A stretch of DNA of 64,000 bases from an uncultured Mollicutes bacterium (GTDB lineage: Bacteria > Bacillota_I > Bacilli_A > Acholeplasmatales > Anaeroplasmataceae): the NCBI GenBank assembly GCA_900540175.1, contig UQFG01000006.1, positions 23,277 to 87,276 on the forward strand, read 5' to 3'. A program made the position numbers and the translations under genes. Shown here in pieces: positions 26,086 through 34,212 of the stretch; the first letter of the stretch is position 1, and each line of letters opens with the position of its first letter. Below the pieces are notes generated by a model. The model was not told the origin of the DNA, made no database searches, and saw only the letters and a list, made by a program, of their open reading frames with translations.

Positions 26086-27306
26086 TCAATAACAAATCAA
26101 AGCGTATTTCTTTTTACCGCGTCTTATAACGATAAAACGATGTTCGATTGCCTGCGTACAAGATAAGGTAAAAGCTTCATCCGTTACTTTTTCGCCGTTG
26201 ATGCTGACAGCCCCGTTGCGGATAAATTCCCGCGCTTCCCGTTTCGATGATGCAAGAAAAAGAGCAATCAACGCATCGACCAGTGTTCCGGAAAAATCTT
26301 TGATTTGCGGCAAATCGTTAAATCCCATTGCGATTTCGTCGGCCGTTAAGTTTTTGATGTCTCCCGAAAACAAAGCATCGGAAATTTTGAGTGCCTGAAG
26401 GTAGGCTTCTTCGGAATGAATAAACGTAATCACTTCTTTGGCAAGTGCTTTATGAGCCTCTCTTAGATGTGGTTGCGTTTTGTTTTTTTCTTCCAAAACC
26501 AAAATTTCTTCTTTGGAAAGGAAGGTCAAAAATTTCAAATAATCAATGACTTTATCATCCTCGGCATTGATGAAAAACTGATACATGTCATAAGGCGACG
26601 TTTTATTCCGATCCAACCAAATAGCCTGGCCGTTGGTTTTACCGAATTTAGAACCGTCGCTTTTGGTAAGAAGCGGCATGGTAAATCCGTAAACTTCTTT
26701 TTGTTCTTTCTTACGAATCAGTTCAATTCCCGCCGTAATGTTCCCCCACTGATCCTGACCGGCCACTTGAAGTGTACAGCCTCTGTTTTTGTACAAATGC
26801 CAAAAATCCATTGCCTGCATGATCATATACGAAAACTCCGTATAGGTAATCCCCTCATCCAAACGCCGTTTGATGATATCTTTATTCAGCATATAATTGA
26901 TATTGAAATATTTACCGAAATCTCTTAAAAAATCGATAAACGATATTTCTTTCAACCAATCGTAATTATTTACCACTTCGAATCCGAATAAGGTTTCCGC
27001 CTGCTTTTTCAAACAATTGAAATTGTGTTCGACGGCTTCTTTGGTAATCATCGGCCGTTCGCTGTCCGGCTTGGGATCCCCGATCAACCCCGTTCCGCCG
27101 CCAACCAGTAAAATCGGATGATGACCGGCATCTTTTAAACGTTTGCTGATTAAAAAACTGGAAAAATGACCGATGTGCAAACTATCTCCCGTCGGATCGG
27201 TTCCGATATAAAACGTCATTCCACCCGCATTCAATTTTTCCCGTAAAGACGGATCGGATACATCTTTAATCAATCCGCGCCATTCTAATTCTTCGTAAAT
27301 TCCCAT
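26086..27306 (-). CDS. tyrS: Tyrosyl-tRNA synthetase
   Basis: 406 residues, class I synthetase that charges tRNA-Tyr. DSLHIGHFSSF holds the HIGH motif, KFGKTNGQAIWLD replaces KMSKS with KFGKT as in bacterial TyrS, and GTDPTGDSLH is the tyrosine site start. The C-terminal 70 residues form an S4 RNA-binding domain (SSKREAREFIRNGAVSING). A complete T-box leader with a UAC specifier sits just upstream, so expression rises when tRNA-Tyr is uncharged. A terminator follows the stop. Confidence 0.97.
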   Translation of the reverse strand: MGIYEELEWRGLIKDVSDPSLREKLNAGGMTFYIGTDPTGDSLHIGHFSSFLISKRLKDAGHHPILLVGGGTGLIGDPKPDSERPMITKEAVEHNFNCLKKQAETLFGFEVVNNYDWLKEISFIDFLRDFGKYFNINYMLNKDIIKRRLDEGITYTEFSYMIMQAMDFWHLYKNRGCTLQVAGQDQWGNITAGIELIRKKEQKEVYGFTMPLLTKSDGSKFGKTNGQAIWLDRNKTSPYDMYQFFINAEDDKVIDYLKFLTFLSKEEILVLEEKNKTQPHLREAHKALAKEVITFIHSEEAYLQALKISDALFSGDIKNLTADEIAMGFNDLPQIKDFSGTLVDALIALFLASSKREAREFIRNGAVSINGEKVTDEAFTLSCTQAIEHRFIVIRRGKKKYALICY

Positions 27307-27330
27307 ATTTCTTCCTTCTTTCTGTTCAAT

Positions 27331-27510
27331 AAAAAAGTCCTTAAGCCCAAAAGCCTAAGGACGGGTATTCCCGCGGTACCACCTTAGTTCCGTCTTTTCA
27401 AACAAGACAGCCCTCTTTTATGTTCGTTTCTCCCGAAGTGTAATTCAAAATAAAGCAACTGTCTGTTTTCACCAACCACAGACTCTCTTTAAAAATCAAC
27501 TTTATTTTTA
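27331..27510 (-). promoter_or_regulatory. T-box riboswitch of tyrS (specifier UAC)
   Basis: On the minus strand: a stem I base (TAAAAATAAAG with CTTTATTTT), the AGAGAG and GGTTGGTGAAAAC motifs, a specifier loop GAATTACAC with TAC at 27442-27440, the T-box AAGGTGGTACCGCGGG at 27385-27370, and the terminator stem GTCCTTA...TAAGGAC with six T at 27362-27331. Uncharged tRNA-Tyr should favour the antiterminator and tyrS expression. Confidence 0.93.
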
Positions 27511-27534
27511 CTTGGTTTCGTTCCTCAAAACGAT

Positions 27535-28530
27535 TTATTTGGTTGAACCCCTTTTCACAATCCGATAAGGCAATAAAATTTTATTGTCTTTAACTTCTTC
27601 CTGTTTCATGATTTTTGTTAACAACCGCATGGAAACAGCACCTATATCATACACCGGTGTATCCACACATGTCAAGTTCGGACGACTTAAAATAGCATAC
27701 TTTGTATTTTGCAATCCCACCACATCGATATCTTGAGGGATCGCCCGATTGTTTTCAATGGCTACATTCATAAAACTGATCGCAATACTGTCCCGAACAG
27801 CCAAAGCCGCATCGATTTGGTTGGATTTGAAAAATTCCGTAAAATGCAATTGATTGATCGACACATCCCCGCTTGTTCTGAAAATACGCGGTTCCAAGCC
27901 GGCCTCCTTCATCGCGTCCAAATAACCGGCTTCTTTTTTACCATTGATCGAATAACGACGAACCGTCGAAAACAAATAAACGTTTTTCCGACCGTTGGCA
28001 AGCATTTTTTTGGTAATATCGTACGTTGCGCTTTCATAGTCGATCGCAACCGACGGGATATCTTCATCTTCGTAAATAACATTGGAAAGGACAATCGGAA
28101 CCATCGATTCTTTAACGAAATCAATCGCCAATTTCATTTGTTCTTTATCCAATTCATCATTTAAAAACAAAATACCGTCCACTTGTTCGGCAACAACAAT
28201 CCGCATGGCATTCTGAATATCCTCATCCGCACCGATCGAAAAAATTTTGATGGAATATTCATACTTCTTGGCAATATCGATGATTCCTCCTAAAAGTTGA
28301 GCCGTAGAGGCTCTGGATACATCGGCCATGACAATACCGACCGTTGTCGTTTTACGACTTGCCAATCCCCTTGCGATCGCATTCGGACGATATCCCAACT
28401 CTTTGATAACCTGTAATACTTTTTCCCGTGTTTGGGCATTCACTTTTTCAGGATTGTTCATAACCCTACTAACCGTAGCAAGAGAAACTTTGGCAGCTCC
28501 TGCCACATCGTAAATCGTTGTGTTCGCCAC
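27535..28530 (-). CDS. ccpA: Catabolite control protein A
   Basis: 331 residues, LacI/GalR family. The N-terminal HTH reads TIYDVAGAAKVSLATVSRVM and the hinge helix region GYRPNAIARGLASRKTTTVG is almost that of Bacillus CcpA; the C-terminal DIGAVSMRLLTKIM is also CcpA-like, which separates it from sugar-specific LacI repressors. CcpA binds cre sites together with HPr phosphorylated on its regulatory Ser. Two cre-like sites and an HPr gene are in this window. The start is GTG with AGGTGA six bases before it. It lies upstream of the tyrS T-box without a clear separate terminator. Confidence 0.9.
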   Translation of the reverse strand: MANTTIYDVAGAAKVSLATVSRVMNNPEKVNAQTREKVLQVIKELGYRPNAIARGLASRKTTTVGIVMADVSRASTAQLLGGIIDIAKKYEYSIKIFSIGADEDIQNAMRIVVAEQVDGILFLNDELDKEQMKLAIDFVKESMVPIVLSNVIYEDEDIPSVAIDYESATYDITKKMLANGRKNVYLFSTVRRYSINGKKEAGYLDAMKEAGLEPRIFRTSGDVSINQLHFTEFFKSNQIDAALAVRDSIAISFMNVAIENNRAIPQDIDVVGLQNTKYAILSRPNLTCVDTPVYDIGAVSMRLLTKIMKQEEVKDNKILLPYRIVKRGSTK

Positions 28531-28555
28531 TTTAACTCACCTCGCATTTGCTTTA

Positions 28556-28584
28556 ATTATAACATACTCCCATTTTGATTTCAA
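28556..28584 (-). promoter_or_regulatory. Promoter of ccpA
   Basis: TTGAAA (28584-28579), 17 bases, TATAAT (28561-28556) on the minus strand. No cre-like site is seen next to it. Confidence 0.75.
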
Positions 28585-28628
28585 TTCTTTTATGAAATCG
28601 TTTTTATTACGATCAAACCGACGCTTTT

Positions 28629-29873
28629 CTACAAGTTTTCTTTGGATTTGACATATTTTTCAAAGACCTGATCGATGATTCCCGCTCCGATAAAACAGAC
28701 AACCCCTTCTTGTTCCGCCAATAATTTTTGTTCTATATCCTCGCTGTATAATTCAAAGCCCAACGTTTGATAAACCCTATTTTCTTCTTTTTGATGATGT
28801 GTTTCCCTGCAACTGGTAAAAAGACGATACAAATAACACCGATCAAACAAAAGCAACGCTTCTTGAAATTTTTTTTCAAATGTTTTTAATCGACTAAGTG
28901 TGTGCGGTTCGAAAACAGCAATGATTGTTTCTTTCGGATACAACGCTTTTATCCCGGAATAGAGCGCTTGGATCTCCGTGGGATGGTGTGCATAATCGCA
29001 AATCAAAACCTGACCGTTGATTTCTTTTTGTTCCATTCTTCTTTTGGGCATAGCGAAACTGCTGATTCTTTGCTGAATAAACGTATCCGTCAAGCCGAAG
29101 AATTTGCCGACCAAATAGGCTCCGACAAAGTCGTAGGCCAAATGAAGCCCCACATACGGAAAATAAAACGACTGATTTAAAATGCGAATCACGCTTTGTC
29201 CTTCTTTGACCTCATATTGAAAGACCACATCGTTTTTTGAATTCAATCCATACGTAATCACATTGGGAAAACGCAAAGAAACGGCATCGCCGTTTAAAAC
29301 GACCAGTTGACTTTGTTGAATAAATTTAGAAAAAGAATCGCGGTAGGCCTCTTCCGTTTTAAAAAAATCAGGATGATCGTAATCGACATTCAATACCAAT
29401 GAAATCGCCGGATGATAGTTTAAAAACGTATTGCGATACTCGCAAGCCTCCAAAATAAACGTTTTCGAAAAAGAATGTTGACTTTCACCATCTCCGATTA
29501 ATGCCGTCGAATCGCAAATGATATGCGCCAACAGTTTGGTTGTGGTCGTTTTTCCGTGACTGCCGCTGATACATACCCATTTTTTCAAACGGTAATAGTA
29601 GTTCAAAAAATCCGGATAAAAAAGCATTTTATAGTGCATGTTCCGAAGAAATTTCGTTACACTGTGATGATGGTAGGCATTGCCGATAATATAAAAATAA
29701 GAAGGTTTCAACCGCATATTGGAAAAATCATCCAATTGGACGGATTCCAAGCCGCAACACGTATAAAAATGATCCGCCACATCGACGCCTTTGACCAAAT
29801 GTCCGTCGGCCATCAACAATTTTGCAAGGGCACTCATGGCAGCCCCTTTGATTCCAACCAAATAAAAAAACAT
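28629..29873 (-). CDS. murC: UDP-N-acetylmuramate-L-alanine ligase
   Basis: 414 residues. VGIKGAAMSALAKLL is the MurC Rossmann start seen in Gram-positives, SGSHGKTTTTKLLA is the Mur-ligase P-loop, and DYAHHPTEI plus FEPHTLSRLK are the MurC-type C-terminal motifs. It adds L-Ala to UDP-MurNAc, the first step of the peptidoglycan stem peptide. The protein is slightly shorter than typical MurC. The start codon and ribosome site lie in a hairpin (see 29871-29895). Downstream of the MGMT-family gene by 38 bases. Confidence 0.9.
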   Translation of the reverse strand: MFFYLVGIKGAAMSALAKLLMADGHLVKGVDVADHFYTCCGLESVQLDDFSNMRLKPSYFYIIGNAYHHHSVTKFLRNMHYKMLFYPDFLNYYYRLKKWVCISGSHGKTTTTKLLAHIICDSTALIGDGESQHSFSKTFILEACEYRNTFLNYHPAISLVLNVDYDHPDFFKTEEAYRDSFSKFIQQSQLVVLNGDAVSLRFPNVITYGLNSKNDVVFQYEVKEGQSVIRILNQSFYFPYVGLHLAYDFVGAYLVGKFFGLTDTFIQQRISSFAMPKRRMEQKEINGQVLICDYAHHPTEIQALYSGIKALYPKETIIAVFEPHTLSRLKTFEKKFQEALLLFDRCYLYRLFTSCRETHHQKEENRVYQTLGFELYSEDIEQKLLAEQEGVVCFIGAGIIDQVFEKYVKSKENL

Positions 29874-29895
29874 AGTATCACCTACTAATACTATG
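29871..29895 (-). promoter_or_regulatory. Hairpin enclosing the murC ribosome site and start codon
   Basis: CATAGTAT and ATACTATG form a perfect eight-pair stem around the loop TAGTAGGTG. The loop holds the Shine-Dalgarno AGGTG and the 3' arm holds the murC ATG, so the stem can block initiation. Confidence 0.6.
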
Positions 29896-29911
29896 CGGCA
29901 TTCAAAGCATC

Positions 29912-30238
29912 TTATACGACTTTTTTATATGACCACTGATACTTTTTCAAATCGACTTTATGATTTTGATTCAGCACGATCCCTTCTTCTTCCAACAAAG
30001 CGCGTTGATTGGGAAAAACTGCCGATAAACGACCGTCTGAATGAATCACCCGATGACATGGATAGATTCCGAAGGAATCGGAAATGCTTAAGATTTTTCC
30101 GACCAAACGGGCATTTTTCGGACAATCGGCCAATTCGGCGATTTGCCGATACGTTGCGACATATCCTTTCGGAATCTCCGAAACAATCGCTAAAATTTCA
30201 AAAATAAACGGTTCGTTTAAACCTTTCATGTTTTCCAC
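29912..30238 (-). CDS. MGMT-family DNA methyltransferase-like protein
   Basis: 108 residues equal to the C-terminal DNA-binding domain of O6-alkylguanine-DNA alkyltransferases. IPKGYVATYRQIAELAD is the family HTH region with the Tyr and Arg finger, and YPCHRVI retains the alkyl-acceptor Cys, unlike alkyltransferase-like proteins in which it is Trp or Ala. Without the N-terminal domain it may repair alkylated bases weakly or flag them for excision repair. The start could be the GTG at 30238 (AAAGG five bases before) or the ATG at 30229 (GGTGG five bases before). Confidence 0.85.
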   Translation of the reverse strand: MENMKGLNEPFIFEILAIVSEIPKGYVATYRQIAELADCPKNARLVGKILSISDSFGIYPCHRVIHSDGRLSAVFPNQRALLEEEGIVLNQNHKVDLKKYQWSYKKVV

Positions 30239-30267
30239 CGGTACCTTTCATTTTATTTATTTTACAA

Positions 30268-30304
30268 AAAAAGCGCAAAAAGAAAAGAGGATTTCTCCTC
30301 TTTA
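30268..30304 (-). terminator. Terminator of the SipW locus
   Basis: AAAGAGGA and TCCTCTTT pair around a short loop, followed on the minus strand by T-rich sequence, after the last gene of the operon. Confidence 0.7.
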
Positions 30305-30311
30305 GACGATT

Positions 30312-31811
30312 TTAGGCCGAAAGCGTAAAATCAAGTGCCGCATCGGTAATGGAATGATAAAACGTTCCTTGTTGGTAATAGTAATAAAAATCGCTTTTTT
30401 GCGTGAACAAACCGATGATTGTTTTAGAGCCGTCGTTTAAATGATCACACTCCAGCAAATACCAAATTTGGCCGTCGATTTCATATTCAATCAACCCATC
30501 TGAAGAATCACGCCGAATATAAAATCGTGCTTTATCTCCTAAACTTTGATCGACGTTACGACGCTCGTGATAAACCAAAACCGTATCGATTTTTTCAATT
30601 GAAGGCATAACATATCGAATCCAATATGCCATAGCAAGCATATTCACAAGATCGCTTTTCGACGTTACGGAAGACGAGTCGATAACATCAATGACCGGGG
30701 CATTGTTTCCTGTATCGTAGGAAATACGGGTCGAAAGTTGCGATAATTCTTCTTCAAACGAACGCCGTCTGAATATTTCATACGTCATGTTTCGAAAATT
30801 GGATTCCTTAACATTATCCAGTGCATTATAAAGTGCGTATTCCAACTGATTGTTAGTATGACCGATAAAATGGCAATGGTCAATGGTCGTAACAGAAACT
30901 CCATCCACCGTACCTACTGTCATATTTTTATTCAGCGTTAATCCACTCACTAGATTTTGGGCTCGGTTCAAAGGCATTCGACTCAAATCAAATGTAAGAG
31001 CGCGCGGATAAGAAGCCAGTTGTTCGTACCAAGAAGGCAGATACAAAGATTGCTTTTTAAAATCAATTTCCTTGCCGATGCCGACATTGGGCAAAACAAT
31101 TCGCAGTGCATAGTCATGTTCGGTTTCACCGTCAATCGTGTAATGACCGTTCATTGTTACTTTTTTCGTTTCTTCCACCAGACCGGAAACCGCATCGTAA
31201 ACGGCAACATCCAGCGTGTAAGAAAAAACATTTTCCAAACCGAAAAGAATCGGCACAATGCCGTCTAATGCATTACTGGTAAAACGACTGACCGCAAATT
31301 GCGAAAAATCCAATATGACAATCAATTCTTTTTCGATCATACAAGGCGAGTTTTCATAAATGGCAAACGATAAAATCGGATCGTGTTCCGATACCGCCAG
31401 TCCGTTGGCGATCAACTCATCATCGCTCATTGTCAAACCGGAAAGAACGGTTCCGTCTTCAGCCAGTAAATTCCCGTCCTCATCGCATTTGTATCCTCGA
31501 AGTGTATAATTGGCTCTTTTCAATTCGGATAAAGTAGATAAAGGCAAACTATTTTGAACCGTCATGATTCCCGAACCCGAATTGATATTGACGGAAAATC
31601 CGCCTGCTTCCAATATCGTTTCCTGCGTTTCCATTGCCTCCGGTGTAGAGGGAACAACAGGTACACGAGAAAATAAAATCGAACCACTTCCCGTCAATTC
31701 TTTTGAAGAAAAAGCAAAGACGAAAAGAGGGGTACCAACCAAGCAGATCACCATTAACAGGACCGCAAGCATTGTCGCCGTTTTCCGTATGTTCCAAAAT
31801 TTATTTTTCAA
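30312..31811 (-). CDS. Membrane-anchored or secreted 499-residue protein of the SipW locus
   Basis: No family recognised. An N-terminal hydrophobic segment (about 15-35, ending FVFAFSS) could be a SipW-type signal peptide, followed at once by ELTGSGSILFS, which resembles the VTGSGNLSF that follows the signal peptide of the TasA-like protein of the same operon. The rest is beta-rich and acidic with no catalytic motif and no second membrane helix. The start is uncertain: a TTG at 31811, nine bases after GGAGG, is preferred to the TTG at 31817. It overlaps the signal peptidase gene and ends the operon. Probably an accessory subunit or surface partner. Confidence 0.75.
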   Translation of the reverse strand: MKNKFWNIRKTATMLAVLLMVICLVGTPLFVFAFSSKELTGSGSILFSRVPVVPSTPEAMETQETILEAGGFSVNINSGSGIMTVQNSLPLSTLSELKRANYTLRGYKCDEDGNLLAEDGTVLSGLTMSDDELIANGLAVSEHDPILSFAIYENSPCMIEKELIVILDFSQFAVSRFTSNALDGIVPILFGLENVFSYTLDVAVYDAVSGLVEETKKVTMNGHYTIDGETEHDYALRIVLPNVGIGKEIDFKKQSLYLPSWYEQLASYPRALTFDLSRMPLNRAQNLVSGLTLNKNMTVGTVDGVSVTTIDHCHFIGHTNNQLEYALYNALDNVKESNFRNMTYEIFRRRSFEEELSQLSTRISYDTGNNAPVIDVIDSSSVTSKSDLVNMLAMAYWIRYVMPSIEKIDTVLVYHERRNVDQSLGDKARFYIRRDSSDGLIEYEIDGQIWYLLECDHLNDGSKTIIGLFTQKSDFYYYYQQGTFYHSITDAALDFTLSA

Positions 31812-32970
31812 CCGCAACCACCTCCGTTGCCTCCTTTTCCAAAGACGAAGTCGCTTTTTTATCCGAAAAAGGAAGCGGCATCTTCAAAGTGATTTTCTTC
31901 ACGTATCCGATCGCAATCAATTCTTCTAAACTCAACAACGGCGGAGCATAATCCGTAAATGCATCCTCTTGTTTGACGAAAGAGAACTCCGCAACCAATT
32001 TCAAAAACAATTCTTTGGCATATTGGATGCCTCGATCGCTTTTTACTTTCAATTCGGCTCGGTAAGAAGAAAGCCATTTGTTTGTTTGACTTTTATCGTT
32101 AAGATGGTATTTCTTTTCCGGGATTTCTTTCGGGTCGAGTGCGTAATAAAGAACGATCTTTTTCCCTCTTATCTTCAATCGCACCAGCGGATTTCGCCCC
32201 GCTTTAAATGTTTCGCCGCTTTTGGAAATTCGACTTTTCACCCCACGATACGACAAAAAAAAGTTTTTAAGCGTATTGTAACGTTGTTTGATCGATTCAT
32301 CGGCAACCGACAATCGTCCTAAAAACGACCATTTATATTGAATGGATAACACGGGTTCTTCAACGACCGGTGATTCTGTTTGGGGTTCTGCTTCTTCTTT
32401 TTCGGTTAAAATCATAATCAATTCCCAAACCAAATAAATAATCATCAACAGACAAGGTAAAATGATCAAAACGATAATTCCCGACCGTGAAGCCGCAAAC
32501 CGCAACAAACCGTTTAAAAAAGAAGGCAAGCGCTGCCCCGTTCCCAATACAAAATCGATCGGAACATAAAATCCGTCGTCACTGACATTGCTGCTTCCTT
32601 TTGTCAAATAACACATTCTGCCGAGATCATCGACCTTGATATCGATAACCTCGTGAATCCAAATATTGTTCAAATCAACGGAAGAAGGATCAAACCAATC
32701 CGAATACTCGGCGGTTGCACGATAAAAAACAAGAATATCGCCGATTTGATAGTCAGATTGTTTGGATATGGAAACAACATCGCCTAAATACAAATCACTG
32801 GCTTCCATACTGTTTGATTGGACAATTCCCAATCGAAAACCAAAAAAATCCTTTCTCATGGAAAGGGTGGATACAACCATACTGATGGAAAAAAGAAGAA
32901 CGAGCGTAAACAGAATATCCAACGCCAATCCAAAAGAACGTTTTAACTTTTCTTTTTTTAAATCGTGCAT
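31801..32970 (-). CDS. SipW-type signal peptidase I with long cytoplasmic tail
   Basis: 389 residues. A membrane helix (about 14-37), then QSNSMEASDLYLGDVV with the catalytic Ser54, IWIHEVIDI with His106 where bacterial LepB has Lys, and LTKGSSNVSDD with Asp131/132: this Ser-His-Asp set marks the ER/SipW type. A second helix (about 164-190) is followed by about 195 mostly basic residues that typical SipW (about 190 residues) lacks. It should release the TasA-like protein encoded just upstream. AGGAGG precedes the ATG. Placed between its two likely substrates or partners in one operon. Confidence 0.87.
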   Translation of the reverse strand: MHDLKKEKLKRSFGLALDILFTLVLLFSISMVVSTLSMRKDFFGFRLGIVQSNSMEASDLYLGDVVSISKQSDYQIGDILVFYRATAEYSDWFDPSSVDLNNIWIHEVIDIKVDDLGRMCYLTKGSSNVSDDGFYVPIDFVLGTGQRLPSFLNGLLRFAASRSGIIVLIILPCLLMIIYLVWELIMILTEKEEAEPQTESPVVEEPVLSIQYKWSFLGRLSVADESIKQRYNTLKNFFLSYRGVKSRISKSGETFKAGRNPLVRLKIRGKKIVLYYALDPKEIPEKKYHLNDKSQTNKWLSSYRAELKVKSDRGIQYAKELFLKLVAEFSFVKQEDAFTDYAPPLLSLEELIAIGYVKKITLKMPLPFSDKKATSSLEKEATEVVAVEK

Positions 32971-33004
32971 CGTCTACCTCCTATTCACACTCGCTTCATT
33001 CCGC

Positions 33005-33541
33005 CTATTCAGTTGCCGTTTTTGTTAAACTTAAATTGAAATTAAACATTGCCGTATCGTCCGATCCGGATGCTTCCCCGGTATATGTAATTGTTACGGT
33101 AAATGTTTTTTCACCGGCTGCAGCAACCGTTGCCGTACCACTTTCCGAAACCGAAGCCGTAAACGGTTTTGATTCTTCTACCGTTGCTGTTAAAACGACA
33201 TCGATCGAATCACTTTGAAAATCATTTTTCACTTTTACGGTAAACGTCTTAGCAGCCGTCATATCGGAACTTGTAAATTCCAATCCCGCTACCGCAATAT
33301 TATTTTGTGTTTGTGTTCCCGGTTTAAATGTGATTGTTTTTGTAGCCGATGAATCAAATGTAACGCTTGAAGATTCCGAAGATTCCAGTGTGACGGTTGC
33401 ATAAACATCACTTCCCGTAAAACTTAAATTACCGCTTCCGGTTACGCTTACTTGAGTAGCCGCCCAAATTCCCACGCATAAAGTGGCTACCACCAATACC
33501 AGCGACAAGACGGTTGAGATGATTCTTATTCTCTTTTTCAT
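33005..33541 (-). CDS. TasA/camelysin-like secreted protein (SipW substrate)
   Basis: 178 residues. A signal peptide MKKRIRIISTVLSLVLVVAT plus LCVGIWAA is followed by TQVSVTGSGNLSF and a beta-rich, Ser/Thr-rich domain of about 145 residues with no Cys and an amidating pattern of T-V-T-x strands, like a jelly-roll or Ig-like sandwich. SipW-dependent proteins such as TasA build extracellular fibres in Bacillus biofilms; whether this one polymerises is an inference. First gene of the operon, with AAAGGAAAG before the ATG and a cre-like site on its promoter. Confidence 0.75.
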   Translation of the reverse strand: MKKRIRIISTVLSLVLVVATLCVGIWAATQVSVTGSGNLSFTGSDVYATVTLESSESSSVTFDSSATKTITFKPGTQTQNNIAVAGLEFTSSDMTAAKTFTVKVKNDFQSDSIDVVLTATVEESKPFTASVSESGTATVAAAGEKTFTVTITYTGEASGSDDTAMFNFNLSLTKTATE

Positions 33542-33599
33542 GTTTCTTTCCTTTCCCCTTTTTTACGATTTGAGTCGTATTATATTAGATTGCGTTAAT

Positions 33600-33628
33600 A
33601 ATTTATCACGCAATTTTCATTTTGTCAA
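33600..33628 (-). promoter_or_regulatory. Promoter of the TasA-like/SipW operon
   Basis: TTGACA (33628-33623), 17 bases, TAAATT (33605-33600) on the minus strand. A perfect TATAAT lies further downstream (33584-33579) but with a poor -35. An inverted repeat ATTGCGT/ACGCAAT (33589-33595, 33608-33614) falls between them and may be an operator. Confidence 0.6.
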
Positions 33629-33637
33629 GCGCTTTCA
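33623..33637. promoter_or_regulatory. cre-like CcpA site over the -35 box
   Basis: TGAAAGCGCTTGACA on the minus strand, the same 15-base form as the site at 25973-25987 (only one base differs). It covers the -35 hexamer of the operon, a place where CcpA would block the polymerase. Confidence 0.6.
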
Positions 33638-33667
33638 ATCATAAAAATTACATAATTTTATTTTTAT

Positions 33668-33716
33668 AAAAAAATCTGCCTTGTCGTTCGGTGAGTTTGC
33701 CTACGACAAAGCAGAT
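33668..33716 (-). terminator. Terminator of the CBS gene
   Basis: ATCTGC.TTGTCG and CGACAA.GCAGAT form a long stem with a bulge, then seven T on the minus strand. Confidence 0.8.
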
Positions 33717-33725
33717 ATAGGTGGC

Positions 33726-34154
33726 TTATTGTTGTTTTTCGAATAGTTCGGATGAAACTCTTTTATACAAATAATCGATGATATCTTTTCTTTTGACAAT
33801 CCCGATATACATCCCTCTGTCATCCACCATGGGGATGAAGTTCTGTTCTTTGGATAAATCCATAACCCCGTTAATCGCACCGTTGATATCCAAAGCCCGA
33901 TACGGACGATATTTTTCAATATCCCGAATCTTTACTTCTTCGGCCATATGAAGATCGAAATCGCAATGATTTTTTATAAACCGCAAAAGATCTCCTTCCG
34001 AAAGCGTCGTTATATAGTGACCTTCTTCGTCGATAACGGGAATAATCGTAAATTTATGATAATCCATCTTTTCCAATACTTGCCGAATCGTGCTGTCTTG
34101 ATCGATGTAAAACGTCTTACTTTTCGGTGTCAAAAAAAACATTAAGTTTACCAA
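33726..34154 (-). CDS. Protein with two CBS domains
   Basis: About 142 residues with two CBS motifs (IRQVLEKMDYHKFTIIPVIDEEGHYITTLSEGDLL and INGVMDLSKEQNFIPMVDDRGMYIGIVKRKDII, given here as segments) that form a Bateman module binding an adenosyl ligand such as AMP or ATP. No other domain is attached, so it is a stand-alone sensor of unknown target. The open frame begins upstream of its own GGAGG; the TTG at 34154, eight bases after it, is the best start. Downstream of the TrmH gene with a short gap. Confidence 0.85.
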   Translation of the reverse strand: MVNLMFFLTPKSKTFYIDQDSTIRQVLEKMDYHKFTIIPVIDEEGHYITTLSEGDLLRFIKNHCDFDLHMAEEVKIRDIEKYRPYRALDINGAINGVMDLSKEQNFIPMVDDRGMYIGIVKRKDIIDYLYKRVSSELFEKQQ

Positions 34155-34212
34155 CTGCCTAACCTCCAATTCAATACTTTCCTCTTTTATTATACCCGTT
34201 TCTTATGCGATT

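Noticed and set aside
26467-26928. 153-codon plus-strand frame opposite tyrS
   Set aside because: Antisense shadow. The candidate small RNA upstream ends at a terminator before reaching it, so it is unlikely to be translated.
27535-28530. LacI-type repressor of a local sugar operon
   Set aside because: The hinge and C-terminal strings are those of CcpA and no sugar-use genes are beside it.
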